This document shows, piece after piece, positions 45,674 to 54,672 of a stretch of DNA of 64,000 bases (its first letter is position 1; every line of letters starts with the position of its first letter). The notes below the pieces were generated by a model that saw only the letters and a program-made list of their open reading frames with translations, was not told the DNA's origin and ran no database searches. This stretch comes from Methylobacterium sp. J-090 (lineage in GTDB: Bacteria > Pseudomonadota > Alphaproteobacteria > Rhizobiales > Beijerinckiaceae), in assembly GCF_022829345.1 (NCBI RefSeq), contig NZ_JAKSXV010000106.1, positions 62,001-126,000 on the forward strand, read 5' to 3'. The position numbers and the translations under genes were made by a program.

Positions 45674-45738
45674 GGCCCTTCGGGTTTCGTGATAAGGCGA
45701 TCCATGTCCGGAGGCGATCCCGCCCGGCGGAGACCGCG

Positions 45739-45993
45739 ATGGCCCTCAAGACGACGTTCCTGGTGCAGACCTTCGTGATCAAGCGCAAGCGCCTCGTGCC
45801 GGGCGACCGTGAGGTGGCACCCACGGAGAGCGGCGCGCTCAAGAAGGCGGAGGCCATGGCGGCGCGCTTCCCCGGCACCGCGGCCATCCGGGTGGTTGCC
45901 GACGACGAGACCGGCGAACTCGAAGGCGCCACCATCCTGGCCCAGTTCGGCGAAGTGCCTGACGATTTCGCTGAGAGCCTCCAGGGCTCCTGA
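45739..45993 (+). CDS. Small conserved protein of unknown function
   Basis: An 84-residue protein (MALKTTFLVQTFVIKRKRLVPGDREV at the start). It has a strand-rich beginning, a helix (ALKKAEAMAARF) and an acidic end (EVPDDFAESLQ). The pattern resembles small alphaproteobacterial proteins of unknown role, but I cannot name a family. It ends 5 bp before a strong hairpin terminator. It follows the M50 gene by 65 bp in the same direction and may be co-transcribed. Confidence 0.65.
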   Translation: MALKTTFLVQTFVIKRKRLVPGDREVAPTESGALKKAEAMAARFPGTAAIRVVADDETGELEGATILAQFGEVPDDFAESLQGS

Positions 45994-45997
45994 CACG

Positions 45998-46036
45998 AAA
46001 AAGGCCCCGGCGCGGTTCCAGCGCCGGGGCCTTTCT
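45998..46036. terminator. Bidirectional rho-independent terminator
   Basis: A perfect 13-bp GC-rich stem (AAGGCCCCGGCGC at 46001-46013 and its complement at 46021-46033) with a 7-base loop has A residues before and T residues after. It lies between convergent genes (45993 and 46052) and can serve both. Confidence 0.9.
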
Positions 46037-46051
46037 TACGTCGGGCCGGTG

Positions 46052-46798
46052 TTACTGCGGGCAGGCGTGGCGGCGGCCGTCATTGCCCAGATAGGTGCCC
46101 GAGCGCTGGTCGTACGACCGGAAGCGCTGGATGCAGTAGGCGACGTCGCCGCCCTGAGGCGCAACCTGGGTCTCGACGTAGCCGGCCGGGGCGTAGCCAC
46201 CGCCGTAGGCACCGTAGCCACCGCCGTAGCCGCCGCCACCGTAACCACCGCCGTAATAGGCCGGCGCGTAGCCGCCACCGTAGTAGTCGTCACCGTAGAA
46301 TCCGCTGCCGAGGCCGTAGCCGATGCCGGCTCCGGCGAGTCCCAGGCCGACGCCGAGGCCGATCCCACCGTAGCCGCGACGATAGCCGTAGCCGCCCCGG
46401 TTGCCGGCGAACCCACCGCGATAGCCGCCGCGGTTGAACCCGCCGTAGCCGCCGCGATTGCCGCCGAAGGCCGTCCCGTTGCCGAATCCGGCCGCCGTCA
46501 GGCCGCGTCCACCACCGAAGCCGCGACCCGCGAGACCCTGGCCCGCAAATCCCTGGCTTCCTCCGAAGCCGCGCCCGGCCAGGCCCTGGCCGCCGAAGCC
46601 GCCGCGGAATCCACCGCCGGCCATGCCGCCGCGGAACCCGCCGCCACCGCCGCCAAAGCCACGACCGCCACCGCCGAAGCCGCCCATATGGCCACCGCCG
46701 CCGCCACGGAATCCGCCGCCGCCGCGGGCATCGGCGGATGCGGGAATGAGGATGAGTGCACCGACCATGGCGGCCGATGCGAGAAGGATGCGATTCAT
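46052..46798 (-). CDS. Secreted glycine-rich BA14K-family protein
   Basis: A 248-residue exported protein. The signal peptide is about residues 1-24 (LASAAMVGALILIPASADA), then a long Gly/Arg/Phe/Tyr repeat region (RGGGGFRGGGGG, repeated GRGFGG and GGYGGG units). The last 40 residues, with YCIQRFRSYDQRSGTYLG and DGRRHACP, match the BA14K domain of alphaproteobacterial immunoreactive proteins. The two cysteines may pair. Function is unknown; a surface or periplasmic structural role is suggested by composition. ATG 46798 begins the signal peptide; the open frame further upstream is antisense to thiC. Confidence 0.87.
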   Translation of the reverse strand: MNRILLASAAMVGALILIPASADARGGGGFRGGGGGHMGGFGGGGRGFGGGGGGFRGGMAGGGFRGGFGGQGLAGRGFGGSQGFAGQGLAGRGFGGGRGLTAAGFGNGTAFGGNRGGYGGFNRGGYRGGFAGNRGGYGYRRGYGGIGLGVGLGLAGAGIGYGLGSGFYGDDYYGGGYAPAYYGGGYGGGGYGGGYGAYGGGYAPAGYVETQVAPQGGDVAYCIQRFRSYDQRSGTYLGNDGRRHACPQ

Positions 46799-46995
46799 TT
46801 CGATTTTCCTATGGCTTAGGCCATTCATGGAGAGCGAACGCACCGCGAGGCAGGAAGGTTCATGCTGGGCCGGATGGTGCGTCGTCCGGTCTTCCGGAAT
46901 CCGAAGCCTCGGACGCAACAAGGGCCGCGTGCCGGACCGATGCAGCACCCGATGCAAAGATTGACAAACCCGAGCCCACGCACGAGGCTGGAACG

Positions 46996-47090
46996 ATTCC
47001 GAGGGGGGCTCCGAGCACGGGGGCTGAGATTGGGCGCGCCGCCCTGACCCTTGAACCTGATCCGGTTCGTACCGGCGGAGGGACGGGAAT
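46996..47090 (+). ncRNA. TPP riboswitch (THI element)
   Basis: Conserved parts of the thiamine pyrophosphate aptamer are present: CTGAGA at 47024-47029, and ACCCTTGAACCTGATCCGG at 47047-47065 followed by GTACCGGCGGAGGGA. ATTCCG at 46996-47001 can pair with CGGGAAT at 47084-47090 to close stem P1. It lies 87 bp upstream of the thiC start, so thiamine pyrophosphate should repress thiC expression. Confidence 0.95.
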
Positions 47091-47176
47091 GTTTTCGCCG
47101 CGCAGTCACGCGGTTTTCCCAGCCCAATGCTGTTCTTGACGAATCCGGGTCGCCTCCAACGCCAGGAGCACGCCCG

Positions 47177-49081
47177 ATGAACAAGCCCGTTTTGCCCCAG
47201 GATCTGCCGCAAGGCCTTCCCAAAGGATCGCCGCACGCGGTGACCACCGGCCCGATCATGGGCTCGCGCAAGGTCTACGCGGCGGTGGCCGGGCACGACG
47301 ACATCCGGGTGCCCTTTCGCGAAGTGACCCTGAGCGACCCCAAGGAGGCGCCCGTGCGGGTCTACGATCCGTCGGGCCCCTACACCCAGACGGACGCGCC
47401 CATCGACCTCAACGCCGGCCTGCCGCTGATCCGCGATCCGTGGATCGCCCGGCGCGGCTACGCCACGGTGACGCCGCGCGCGGTCAAGCCCGAGGACAAC
47501 GGCTTCGTGCCGGAGGACAAGCTCGTGGCCCCGTGTCCGGCGACCCGCCTCATCCGCAAGGCCGGCCCCGGCCAGATGGTGACGCAGTACGAGTTCGCCC
47601 GCGCGGGGATCATCACCGAGGAGATGATCTACGTCGCCCACCGTGAGAACCTGGCCCGCGAGACGATGCTGGAGGGGGCGCAGGCCGCACTCAGTGACGG
47701 CAACAGCTTCGGCGCCGCCCTGCCGGCCTTCATCACGCCCGAGTTCGTGCGCGATGAGGTGGCCCGCGGCCGGGCTATCATCCCGGCCAACATCAACCAC
47801 CCCGAGGTGGAGCCGATGGCGATCGGCCGCAACTTCCTCGTCAAGATCAACGCCAACATCGGCAACTCAGCCGTGACATCGTCGGCGGCCGAGGAAGTGG
47901 AGAAACTGGTCTGGGCGACCCGCTGGGGCGCCGACACGGTCATGGACCTGTCCACGGGCCGCAACATCCACAACATCCGCTCGTGGATCGTGCGCAACTC
48001 GCCCGTGCCCATCGGCACCGTGCCGATCTACCAGGCTCTGGAGAAGGTCGGCGGCGATCCGCTGAAGCTCGACTGGGAGGTGTTCAAGGACACCCTCATC
48101 GAGCAGGCCGAGCAGGGCATCGACTACTTCACCATCCACGCCGGGGTCCGCCTCGCCCACGTGCCGCTGACCGCGCGCCGCGTCACCGGCATCGTCAGTC
48201 GCGGCGGCTCGATCATGGCGCGCTGGTGCCTCGCCGGGCACCGCGAATCGTTCCTCTACGAGCGCTTCGACGAGATCTGCGACATCATGCGTGCCTACGA
48301 CGTCTCGTTCTCCCTCGGCGACGGCCTGCGCCCCGGCTCCATCGCGGATGCCAACGACGCGGCGCAGTTCGCCGAGCTCGAGACCCTGGGCGAGCTCACC
48401 AAGATCGCCTGGGACAAGGGCTGCCAGACCATGATCGAGGGCCCCGGCCACGTGCCGATGCACAAGATCAAGGTGAACATGGAAAAGCAGCTGGAGGAGT
48501 GCGGCGAGGCGCCGTTCTACACCCTCGGGCCCCTGACCACGGACATCGCCCCGGGCTACGACCACATCACGTCGGGCATCGGGGCCGCCATGATCGGCTG
48601 GTTCGGCTGCGCCATGCTCTGCTACGTCACGCCGAAGGAGCATCTCGGCCTGCCCAACCGCGACGACGTCAAGGAAGGCGTGATCACCTACAAGATCGCC
48701 GCCCACGCCGCCGACCTCGCCAAGGGCCATCCGGCGGCGCAGCTGCGCGACGACGCGCTGTCTCGTGCTCGGTTCGACTTCCGCTGGGAGGATCAGTTCA
48801 ACCTGTCGCTCGATCCCGACACGGCGCGGGCCTACCACGACGAGACGATGCCGAAGGACGCCCACAAGGTCGCGCATTTCTGCTCCATGTGCGGCCCGAA
48901 ATTCTGCTCGATGAAGATCACGCAGGACCTGCGCGCCGAGGTGCTCGCCATGGAGGCGGCCGGACAGGTACTGGGCGAGGCGACGCCCATGAGCCAGGCC
49001 GAGCGCGAGGCCGGGATGGCGGCCAAATCCGCCGAGTTCCAGGCCGAGGGCGGCAAGCTCTACGTGGACGCGGCGGAGTAG
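47177..49081 (+). CDS. thiC: Phosphomethylpyrimidine synthase
   Basis: A radical-SAM enzyme converting aminoimidazole ribotide to hydroxymethylpyrimidine phosphate in thiamine synthesis. The 634-residue protein has the conserved core (NFLVKINANIGNSAV, MDLSTGRNIHNIR, IPIYQALEK-type GTVPIYQALEKVGG, and ESFLYERFDEICDIM). The [4Fe-4S] ligands are C569, C572 and C577 in CSMCGPKFCSMKI. Length is normal. ATG 47177 follows the riboswitch; the frame is open upstream into the riboswitch. No other thi gene is adjacent. Confidence 0.97.
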   Translation: MNKPVLPQDLPQGLPKGSPHAVTTGPIMGSRKVYAAVAGHDDIRVPFREVTLSDPKEAPVRVYDPSGPYTQTDAPIDLNAGLPLIRDPWIARRGYATVTPRAVKPEDNGFVPEDKLVAPCPATRLIRKAGPGQMVTQYEFARAGIITEEMIYVAHRENLARETMLEGAQAALSDGNSFGAALPAFITPEFVRDEVARGRAIIPANINHPEVEPMAIGRNFLVKINANIGNSAVTSSAAEEVEKLVWATRWGADTVMDLSTGRNIHNIRSWIVRNSPVPIGTVPIYQALEKVGGDPLKLDWEVFKDTLIEQAEQGIDYFTIHAGVRLAHVPLTARRVTGIVSRGGSIMARWCLAGHRESFLYERFDEICDIMRAYDVSFSLGDGLRPGSIADANDAAQFAELETLGELTKIAWDKGCQTMIEGPGHVPMHKIKVNMEKQLEECGEAPFYTLGPLTTDIAPGYDHITSGIGAAMIGWFGCAMLCYVTPKEHLGLPNRDDVKEGVITYKIAAHAADLAKGHPAAQLRDDALSRARFDFRWEDQFNLSLDPDTARAYHDETMPKDAHKVAHFCSMCGPKFCSMKITQDLRAEVLAMEAAGQVLGEATPMSQAEREAGMAAKSAEFQAEGGKLYVDAAE

Positions 49082-49629
49082 GACGGACGAGCCCCCTCGG
49101 GCCCGGCCCCGGCCGGTCCCACACGATGACGAAGTGTGCCCCCTCTCTTCGCTTGCGGGGAGGGGGGATGCGCGCGCCTACTCTGTTCGATGGGCTGGCC
49201 GCTCACGCAAAGCTTGGATATCGCTGTGCCGTTGCCTCGCCATCCGGGAGCCGATACCCAACGGTTGGTGCCTGACTCGATGGTCTGTGTTGGTTGGAGA
49301 GCAGTGTGGCGACTTTCGGTCGTGCAATGCCTTGAAACGGACAAGGGACTTGGCTGCGGGCGTCCAACAAGTTTATCGAAGTTTCTTACCGAGTACCGGA
49401 ATTGCAATCAATCCGCTGGCAGCAACGGGCCGAAAATAGAGGCTCAAGCAGAACTCGCGAGCCGCGCAATCAATAGCTTTGGAATCGTCGTGCAGACGAA
49501 TTTGGACGATGGTTGTGGCCTGCCACTCGAAGAGTGGTGCGCACTCCGGAACGGCTTTTGATCCTGGTGAACGAAAGCGAAGGCAACGCATCCCGGGTCC
49601 GAGGAAACTATTGTCAAGTGGAGCGGTCT
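49082..49629. other. AT-richer intergenic stretch, no supported gene
   Basis: This 548-bp gap follows thiC. Two overlapping plus-strand frames (about 49134-49561) have compositions unlike real genes here and no family resemblance. Base composition shifts to lower GC from about 49200, marking the left edge of an accessory islet that holds the AraC gene. Confidence 0.5.
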
Positions 49630-50586
49630 CTAAACACTTGAGGTGGCCACGTGCCGAAATTCGCGCGGCGTCATACCAAAGCGATCTTTGAAACGTCGGC
49701 TGAAGTGAGTCGGATTGGAGAAGCCGCAGTCATAAGCGATCACCGCAATCGCGAGATGGTTGCAGGCGGAATCACTCAGACGCAGTCCAGCGGCCTTTAG
49801 CCGACGCTCCCAGATCCAGTCCGAGATGTGTTGCCCCTGGCTATGAAATAGTTCCTGCAACCGTCGCAGCGATATTCTCATTGCGGCTGCGACCTGCCGC
49901 GGATCGAGGGTCGAATCTCCTAAATTTTCCTCTACGTAGGCTTTGGCGCGCTGAACAACGACTGTGCCATATAAACTCAAAGGTAAATCCTGTGCCAGAC
50001 GTTCAGCGATGCTTGCCACAATGAGATCGACGCCGATCTTTGAAAGGCGGCCGGCCGTGTCTGGGGCGAGGTTGTCAGTCATTCCAACAAGTTCTTTGAA
50101 GAAACTTACCGTCAGCGCGGCTCCGGGAGAAGCCGGTCCGACTGGAATGGCTGTATAAATCTTTGTTGGGCCCAGAAAATTTTCCAGATGATCGCGCGGC
50201 AACTCCAGTACGAGCGATCTGTCTGTGGGGCTTGACTGGTGAATATTTGGGCGTCCGCCAAGTACGATGATATCGCCGGGCCTTTGGACGGCGTCGCGAC
50301 CGTCCTGCGAACTGCCCGATAGGCCGGCGAGCTGGATCAGGACAAACACCGTTTCGGTGTTTTCCCGCTGTCGAAGTGTCGTTGGTGTCACCTCAGTCTG
50401 GAGCGCACTCTCGGAAATCCGAGTGATTCGAATATCTCCAACATCGGCTGTTTCGATTCGCCCATGAAACGGTCCGTCATGGATCTGCTTTTGCTCAACC
50501 GGCCCGATGCGGTCGTAGAGCATTTCTCTCCACATTCGGAACCTTTGGTCGGGCTTGATACCCTCAGTAGACAGTACGGTTTTCAT
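49630..50586 (-). CDS. AraC family transcriptional regulator
   Basis: A 318-residue regulator. The N-terminal 190 residues (FRMWREMLYDRIGPVEQ, RPGDIIVLGGRPNIHQ) match the AraC_binding_2 type found in regulators of aromatic-compound genes. The C-terminal double helix-turn-helix has DPRQVAAAMRISLRRLQELFHSQG and the second-helix signature IAYDCGFSNPTHFSRRFKDRFGMTPREFR. Codon use and GC are lower than in the flanks, suggesting recent transfer. No intact target gene is next to it; a possible monooxygenase remnant lies at 51330. Start ATG 50586. Confidence 0.92.
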   Translation of the reverse strand: MKTVLSTEGIKPDQRFRMWREMLYDRIGPVEQKQIHDGPFHGRIETADVGDIRITRISESALQTEVTPTTLRQRENTETVFVLIQLAGLSGSSQDGRDAVQRPGDIIVLGGRPNIHQSSPTDRSLVLELPRDHLENFLGPTKIYTAIPVGPASPGAALTVSFFKELVGMTDNLAPDTAGRLSKIGVDLIVASIAERLAQDLPLSLYGTVVVQRAKAYVEENLGDSTLDPRQVAAAMRISLRRLQELFHSQGQHISDWIWERRLKAAGLRLSDSACNHLAIAVIAYDCGFSNPTHFSRRFKDRFGMTPREFRHVATSSV

Positions 50587-51329
50587 AAGGGCGCTCTTTC
50601 AGGTCGAATGTTGTGAATATGATTAGAGCCAATGTATTTCGGCAGCATACGAAATATTTTTATTAGTGAAAGCAAGACTGATTAAGCTCGAAACTCATGC
50701 GAATTTCTCTTCAGGCGGTTGTCGCGCAGATAGAAATTTTTCGCAGGCTCACAGTTGAGCGGAGTGCGGATCATTCGCCTATATCAGATAAATCGCTGAA
50801 GAATAACCATCTGAGTCGAATCGAATATCCCCTAAATATGTAGGTCAAAAATCGATCGCCAAACGATTCTTAAGATCTTATATCTAAATATTACGACGAT
50901 ATAAATCGCTTCCAGTGAAATATAAATATCTCAAAGATCGATTCTTTTCATGGTGAGACATGCGTGCGCGGCCTGCGATTTTTCTCCACGTGTATGAAGC
51001 GACCGCCGTTTGCCAGGGTTGGATCGATTCTGTTGAAAGCGCTGGGCGTTGTGCGTCGGGTATGGAATGATTCACTCCCGTCGGGAGACGGGGGTTGAAG
51101 CCGATGATGGGACCTCGGCAAGACGATCGGGGTGCTCTGTCCTACGCGTTCTCGCTCGCCACCGATGTCTCGCCGGCCATCTGCTGCGCACCATCGATCG
51201 GCCCGCCGAGCACGATAAGACTGCGCCGGGAACTCGCCCCTTCTACGCTCCGGCGGCCGTCCCTCCATCGATCCCGCGAGGATGATCGACTATCGGCCAG
51301 AATGTGATGTTCTCCGAGGCCGAGCCGTT
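50587..51329. other. AT-rich intergenic region of the islet
   Basis: Unusually AT-rich DNA for this genome, especially 50600-50950, upstream of the AraC gene and likely containing its promoter. Short frames between 50884 and 51310 show no family signature. I see no integrase, insertion sequence, terminal repeat or tRNA that would explain the arrival of the islet. Confidence 0.5.
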
Positions 51330-51473
51330 CGCCCGGACGTTTGGTGTTTCGTCCGAGGGCGCACGCTGATCCGTCCAGACGGGATCGTGTGCTGGCGGGC
51401 TGGCGAAGTTCCGGATAGTCCGGCGACAGCCTTGCTCGAGGTGATGCGGCGGATGGCAGCTCAATCGGTCTGA
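51330..51473 (+). pseudogene. Possible C-terminal remnant of an FAD-dependent aromatic monooxygenase
   Basis: In the frame ending at 51473, VRPDVWCFVRGRTLIRPDG followed by IVCWRAGEVPDSPATALLEVMRRM resembles the extreme C terminus of PheA/TfdB-type FAD monooxygenases, where L-V-R-P-D-G-x-V-A-W-R and a final helix are usual. Nothing upstream continues the protein, so only an end fragment of about 48 residues remains. The AraC regulator with an aromatic-gene-type sensor nearby fits a decayed catabolic module. The match is short and made by eye. Confidence 0.38.
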
Positions 51474-51725
51474 GCGGTCGGCCAGGCCCTCAACCTGTCC
51501 GGCGAAGCGGCGGATAGCGGCACCGAGCGCCTCGACGTTCAGGCGCAGCGTGACGGTTGGGTGCCGGCTGTTCATCCCACCATTAAGGATGTCCGCTTTC
51601 GCATGGGCCCACGCGAGAGAGAAGCGACCGAGCCGGGCGGAAGGCGGACTTAAGACATGGATGCCACCTGGGGGGATACTGACCGCCGGAGGAGGGCGTG
51701 CACGGCGTTCGCACCCGCCGCACCG

Positions 51726-52505
51726 ATGTCCCTGATCGCGGCGCAGGGGCCGTCCCGCTGGATCGCCGGCCTCGACGGGTGCCGGGGCGCCTGGGCCGGG
51801 GTGCTGCTCCACCTTGACGACGGGCGCCACCGTGCGGACCGGTTCGCCACCGTGGCCGACCTCGTCGACGCCCCCGAGGCGCCGACCTGCATCGGCATCG
51901 ATATTCCCATCGGCCTGCCCGACCGGGTCGAGGGCGGTGGGCGCGTCGCCGACCGGGCGGCGCGGGCCTATCTCGGCAAAGGCCGCGCCAGCGTGTTCCC
52001 GATGCCGCCGCGCGCGGCCGTCTACGCACCGGATTACGAGACCGCCAAGGCCCTGTCGCGGGCCGCGAGCGACCCGCCCTTCGCCCCCTCGATCCAGGGC
52101 TGGAACATCTTTCGCGGTGTGCGCGAGGTCGATGCCCTGCTGCGGGCGCGCCCCGGCCTCAGCGAGCGCCTCCACGAGGTCCATCCCGAGATCGCGTTCC
52201 GGCGGCTCAACGGCGACCGGGACCTCGCCGCCCCGAAGAAGCGGCCGGACGGACGCGCCGCACGCCGCGCGCTGCTTCTCGGCGCCGGTCTGCCCGAGAC
52301 CCTGATCACGGCACGCCCCGCCGGGATCGGCGCCGACGACCATTTCGACGCCCTGGCGGCCCTCGTGGTCGCGCGCGATATCGCCCTCGGCCGCGCCGTG
52401 CCGATGCCCGACCCGCCGGGGCGCGACGCGTTCGATCTCCCCATCGTGATCTGGGCACCCGGTGACGTGCTGGAAAACACTGGCCCGCCGACGGTTTGTT
52501 GCTAA
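51726..52505 (+). CDS. DUF429 domain-containing protein
   Basis: A 259-residue protein. WIAGLDGCRGAWAGVLLHL (RNase H-like first strand with D), CIGIDIPIGLPD (second acidic strand), GRASVFPMPPRAAVYAPDY, EVHPEIAFRRLNG and GADDHFDALAALVVARDIALG (terminal D pair) are the DUF429 landmarks. The fold resembles predicted RNase H-like nucleases, with unknown substrate. ATG 51726 directly precedes conserved residues; ATG 51657 would add a non-conserved stretch in the islet border. High GC returns here, marking the right edge of the islet. Confidence 0.82.
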   Translation: MSLIAAQGPSRWIAGLDGCRGAWAGVLLHLDDGRHRADRFATVADLVDAPEAPTCIGIDIPIGLPDRVEGGGRVADRAARAYLGKGRASVFPMPPRAAVYAPDYETAKALSRAASDPPFAPSIQGWNIFRGVREVDALLRARPGLSERLHEVHPEIAFRRLNGDRDLAAPKKRPDGRAARRALLLGAGLPETLITARPAGIGADDHFDALAALVVARDIALGRAVPMPDPPGRDAFDLPIVIWAPGDVLENTGPPTVCC

Positions 52506-52616
52506 AGCACGGTCCGACGAGGTGAAGACCGACGCGGACGAAGAAAATTCAATTGTCTGAGGGAATAAAATATTTTTCGTGATCCGGGATTACGGACAAT
52601 ACTTCGGAGTGGACCC

Positions 52617-53162
52617 ATGACATCACACGCCTCCGAGCTGCGCGCGCCCGATTTCACGAACCCGCCCGTTCGCGACATCGCCCGCGCCCTCGTGTTCGAT
52701 CCGGCCGAGCGCCTCCTCCTCATCGCCTACGAGTCCGTCCGGCCCATCGATCCGGCAGCACCGGACGCGCGCACCTTCTGGTTCATGCCGGGCGGCGGCC
52801 TGGAGCCGGGCGAGACCCATGCCGAGGCGTGCCGGCGTGAACTCGAAGAGGAGATCGGCGTTGCCGATGCGCTCATCGGTCCGCAGGTCGCGGCGTGCGA
52901 GGGTCCCTTCCACCTGTTCCGGACGTCGCGCCATGCCCGCGAGCGCTACTTCGTGGTGCGTCTGGCCGACGACCGGATCGATACGCGCCGTCTCGCCGAG
53001 ACGGAGGACAACCCCGTCCTCGGCACGCGCTGGTGGACCCTCGAGGAACTCGAGGCGACGTCCGAGCGGATCGAACCCGCGGGGTTGGCGCAACTCGCCC
53101 GCGCCATCGCCGGGGGCACCATTCCTGCAACGCCCGTCGCCCTGACGTGGCACGGCTCATGA
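52617..53162 (+). CDS. NUDIX hydrolase
   Basis: A 181-residue pyrophosphohydrolase acting on a nucleoside diphosphate linked to another moiety. The Nudix box is complete: GLEPGETHAEACRRELEEEIGV matches G-x5-E-x7-R-E-x2-E-E-x-G. FWFMPGGG precedes it as expected. Substrate cannot be told. ATG 52617 is the natural start. Its stop overlaps ATG 53159 upstream of the carbonic anhydrase, so the two genes are very closely linked. Confidence 0.9.
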   Translation: MTSHASELRAPDFTNPPVRDIARALVFDPAERLLLIAYESVRPIDPAAPDARTFWFMPGGGLEPGETHAEACRRELEEEIGVADALIGPQVAACEGPFHLFRTSRHARERYFVVRLADDRIDTRRLAETEDNPVLGTRWWTLEELEATSERIEPAGLAQLARAIAGGTIPATPVALTWHGS

Positions 53163-53179
53163 GAAAGGCTGATCAACAG

Positions 53180-53872
53180 ATGACCACGCAACAGGCCCGC
53201 ACGTTCCCCGAGGCGCTCAAGAACGGATACCGCTCGTTCCTCGACGGCCGCCTGCCCGACGAGGCCAAGCGCTACGCCAAGCTCGCCAAGGGACAGGCTC
53301 CCGAGGTGCTGCTCATCGGCTGCTGCGACAGCCGCGTCTCGCCCGAGGTGATCTTCGACGCGAGCCCCGGCGAGCTGTTCGTCATCCGCAACGTCGCCAA
53401 CATCGTGCCCCCGTGCGAGCAGGGCGGCGAGTATCACGGCACTTCGGCGGCCATCGAGTTCGCTGTCCAGGCCCTCGAGGTGAAGCACATCGTCGTGCTC
53501 GGCCACGCAACCTGCGGCGGCATCAAGGCCTTCGCCAGCCCGTCGAACCCCCTGTCGAAGGGCGACTTCATCGGCAAGTGGGTCTCCCTGGTCGGGCCGG
53601 CTGCCGATCGGGTCGAGAACCAGACCGGGCCGGATTACCTCACCCGTCTCGAATACGCGATGGTCGCCCAGAGCCTCGACAACCTCATGTCCTTCCCGTT
53701 CATCCGCAGCCGCGTCGAGAACGGACAGTTGTCCCTGCACGGTGCGCATTTCGGCATTGAGCGCGGCGAACTCCTCGTGCGCGACCCCGAGACCGGCGAT
53801 TTCAAGCCCGCCGTCGATCGGGCCGGCAAGTCCATCAGCCCGACCGCGCTGATCAACTGCACGGAGCCGTAA
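53180..53872 (+). CDS. Beta-class carbonic anhydrase
   Basis: A 230-residue zinc enzyme interconverting CO2 and bicarbonate. IGCCDSRVSPEVIF gives the first cysteine and the D-R dyad, and VVLGHATCGGIKAF the histidine and second cysteine ligands. HGTSAAIEFAVQAL is the helix typical of this class. Start ATG 53180 has GAGAAAGG upstream; ATG 53159 (7 codons longer) would overlap the NUDIX stop and is also possible. In a C1-metabolising organism it may supply bicarbonate for carboxylation, an inference. Confidence 0.93.
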   Translation: MTTQQARTFPEALKNGYRSFLDGRLPDEAKRYAKLAKGQAPEVLLIGCCDSRVSPEVIFDASPGELFVIRNVANIVPPCEQGGEYHGTSAAIEFAVQALEVKHIVVLGHATCGGIKAFASPSNPLSKGDFIGKWVSLVGPAADRVENQTGPDYLTRLEYAMVAQSLDNLMSFPFIRSRVENGQLSLHGAHFGIERGELLVRDPETGDFKPAVDRAGKSISPTALINCTEP

Positions 53873-54222
53873 GCGCGACGTTGGCCGATCATCCCGATCG
53901 ACGGGGACGAATTGTCGATCGGGATGACGTGGCGAAGCGAGCGCGGTGGCTCGGCTGGCAAGGTCCTCGCCGGAAGACGCTGCCATGCCGTGCCCGCCCG
54001 CCTGCTTCGCTGGGTTCATCCCGGCGTCCACAGCGCACGGCCCCGTGGTGCTCGGGCTCGACGACACGATCGGGCGGCACCCCGGGGCCACGCCATCCGC
54101 CACGCCGCACGAATGGCCAAAGTCGCGCCGCGTGTCCCCAACGAAACTTCCGTTGCGTCGCATGCCCGGAATGGGAACTGACCGTGAGGGGGAGTTCTGT
54201 CGGGCACGCGGAACGCGCCGCG
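53873..54222. other. Convergent intergenic region, no gene seen
   Basis: A 350-bp gap between the carbonic anhydrase end and the PilZ gene end. Near its start, CCGATCATCCCGATCGA and TCGATCGGGATGA (53885-53926) form an inverted repeat (ATCCCGATCGA with TCGATCGGGAT) that could terminate transcription. Short frames show no family resemblance. Confidence 0.5.
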
Positions 54223-54522
54223 TCAGGGCGCTGCGTCGTTCGCCGTCACGAATCGCACCCCGGCGACCTCGCCCCTTTGCCAGCGCAGGCGAACCGCGAC
54301 GGTCCGCAGGTCGTGGGCGGCGATGACGAGGTCGAAGGCGTCCGGCAACCGAACCGGCCGCGACAGCACGATCTTGGCGCCCGCCGGCGAGAGATCGCGC
54401 ACTACGCAAGGGAGGAGCGTGTCCGGGCCCAGCACGATCCGGCCCTGCTGCATCACCCGATGGCGTCGGCGCGCGCGCGGGGCATCGGCGCCCCGGGCCG
54501 TTCCGTCCTGTTCGTCGCCCAT
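54223..54522 (-). CDS. PilZ domain protein
   Basis: A 99-residue single-domain protein. The c-di-GMP binding signatures are visible: an R-x3-R in RARRRHRV and D-x-S-x2-G in VRDLSPAGAKIVLS. VRLRWQRGEVAGVRFV is the usual final strand pair. It probably reports c-di-GMP levels to motility or polysaccharide machinery; its place just before the flagellar run suggests flagellar control, which is inference. Start ATG 54522. Confidence 0.87.
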   Translation of the reverse strand: MGDEQDGTARGADAPRARRRHRVMQQGRIVLGPDTLLPCVVRDLSPAGAKIVLSRPVRLPDAFDLVIAAHDLRTVAVRLRWQRGEVAGVRFVTANDAAP

Positions 54523-54672
54523 CCGCCCAACCTCGCACCCGTCGCGGCGGATATCGGCTCATCATCGTTAACGGTCCATCCCCCGCGAGGCCGTCCGAAC
54601 GCCGGTGTTAACCTTTTGTAAACCATATCCGCACAACGCTAGCGGATCAGGAACCTCTTCTCTCCAGGCGCC

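Noticed and set aside
51243..51575. Minus-strand frame starting MNSRHPTVTLRLNVEALG in the islet
   Set aside because: It has a plausible first 30 residues but no recognisable family, overlaps the monooxygenase-like fragment and loses protein-like composition after that; I could not support it as a gene.
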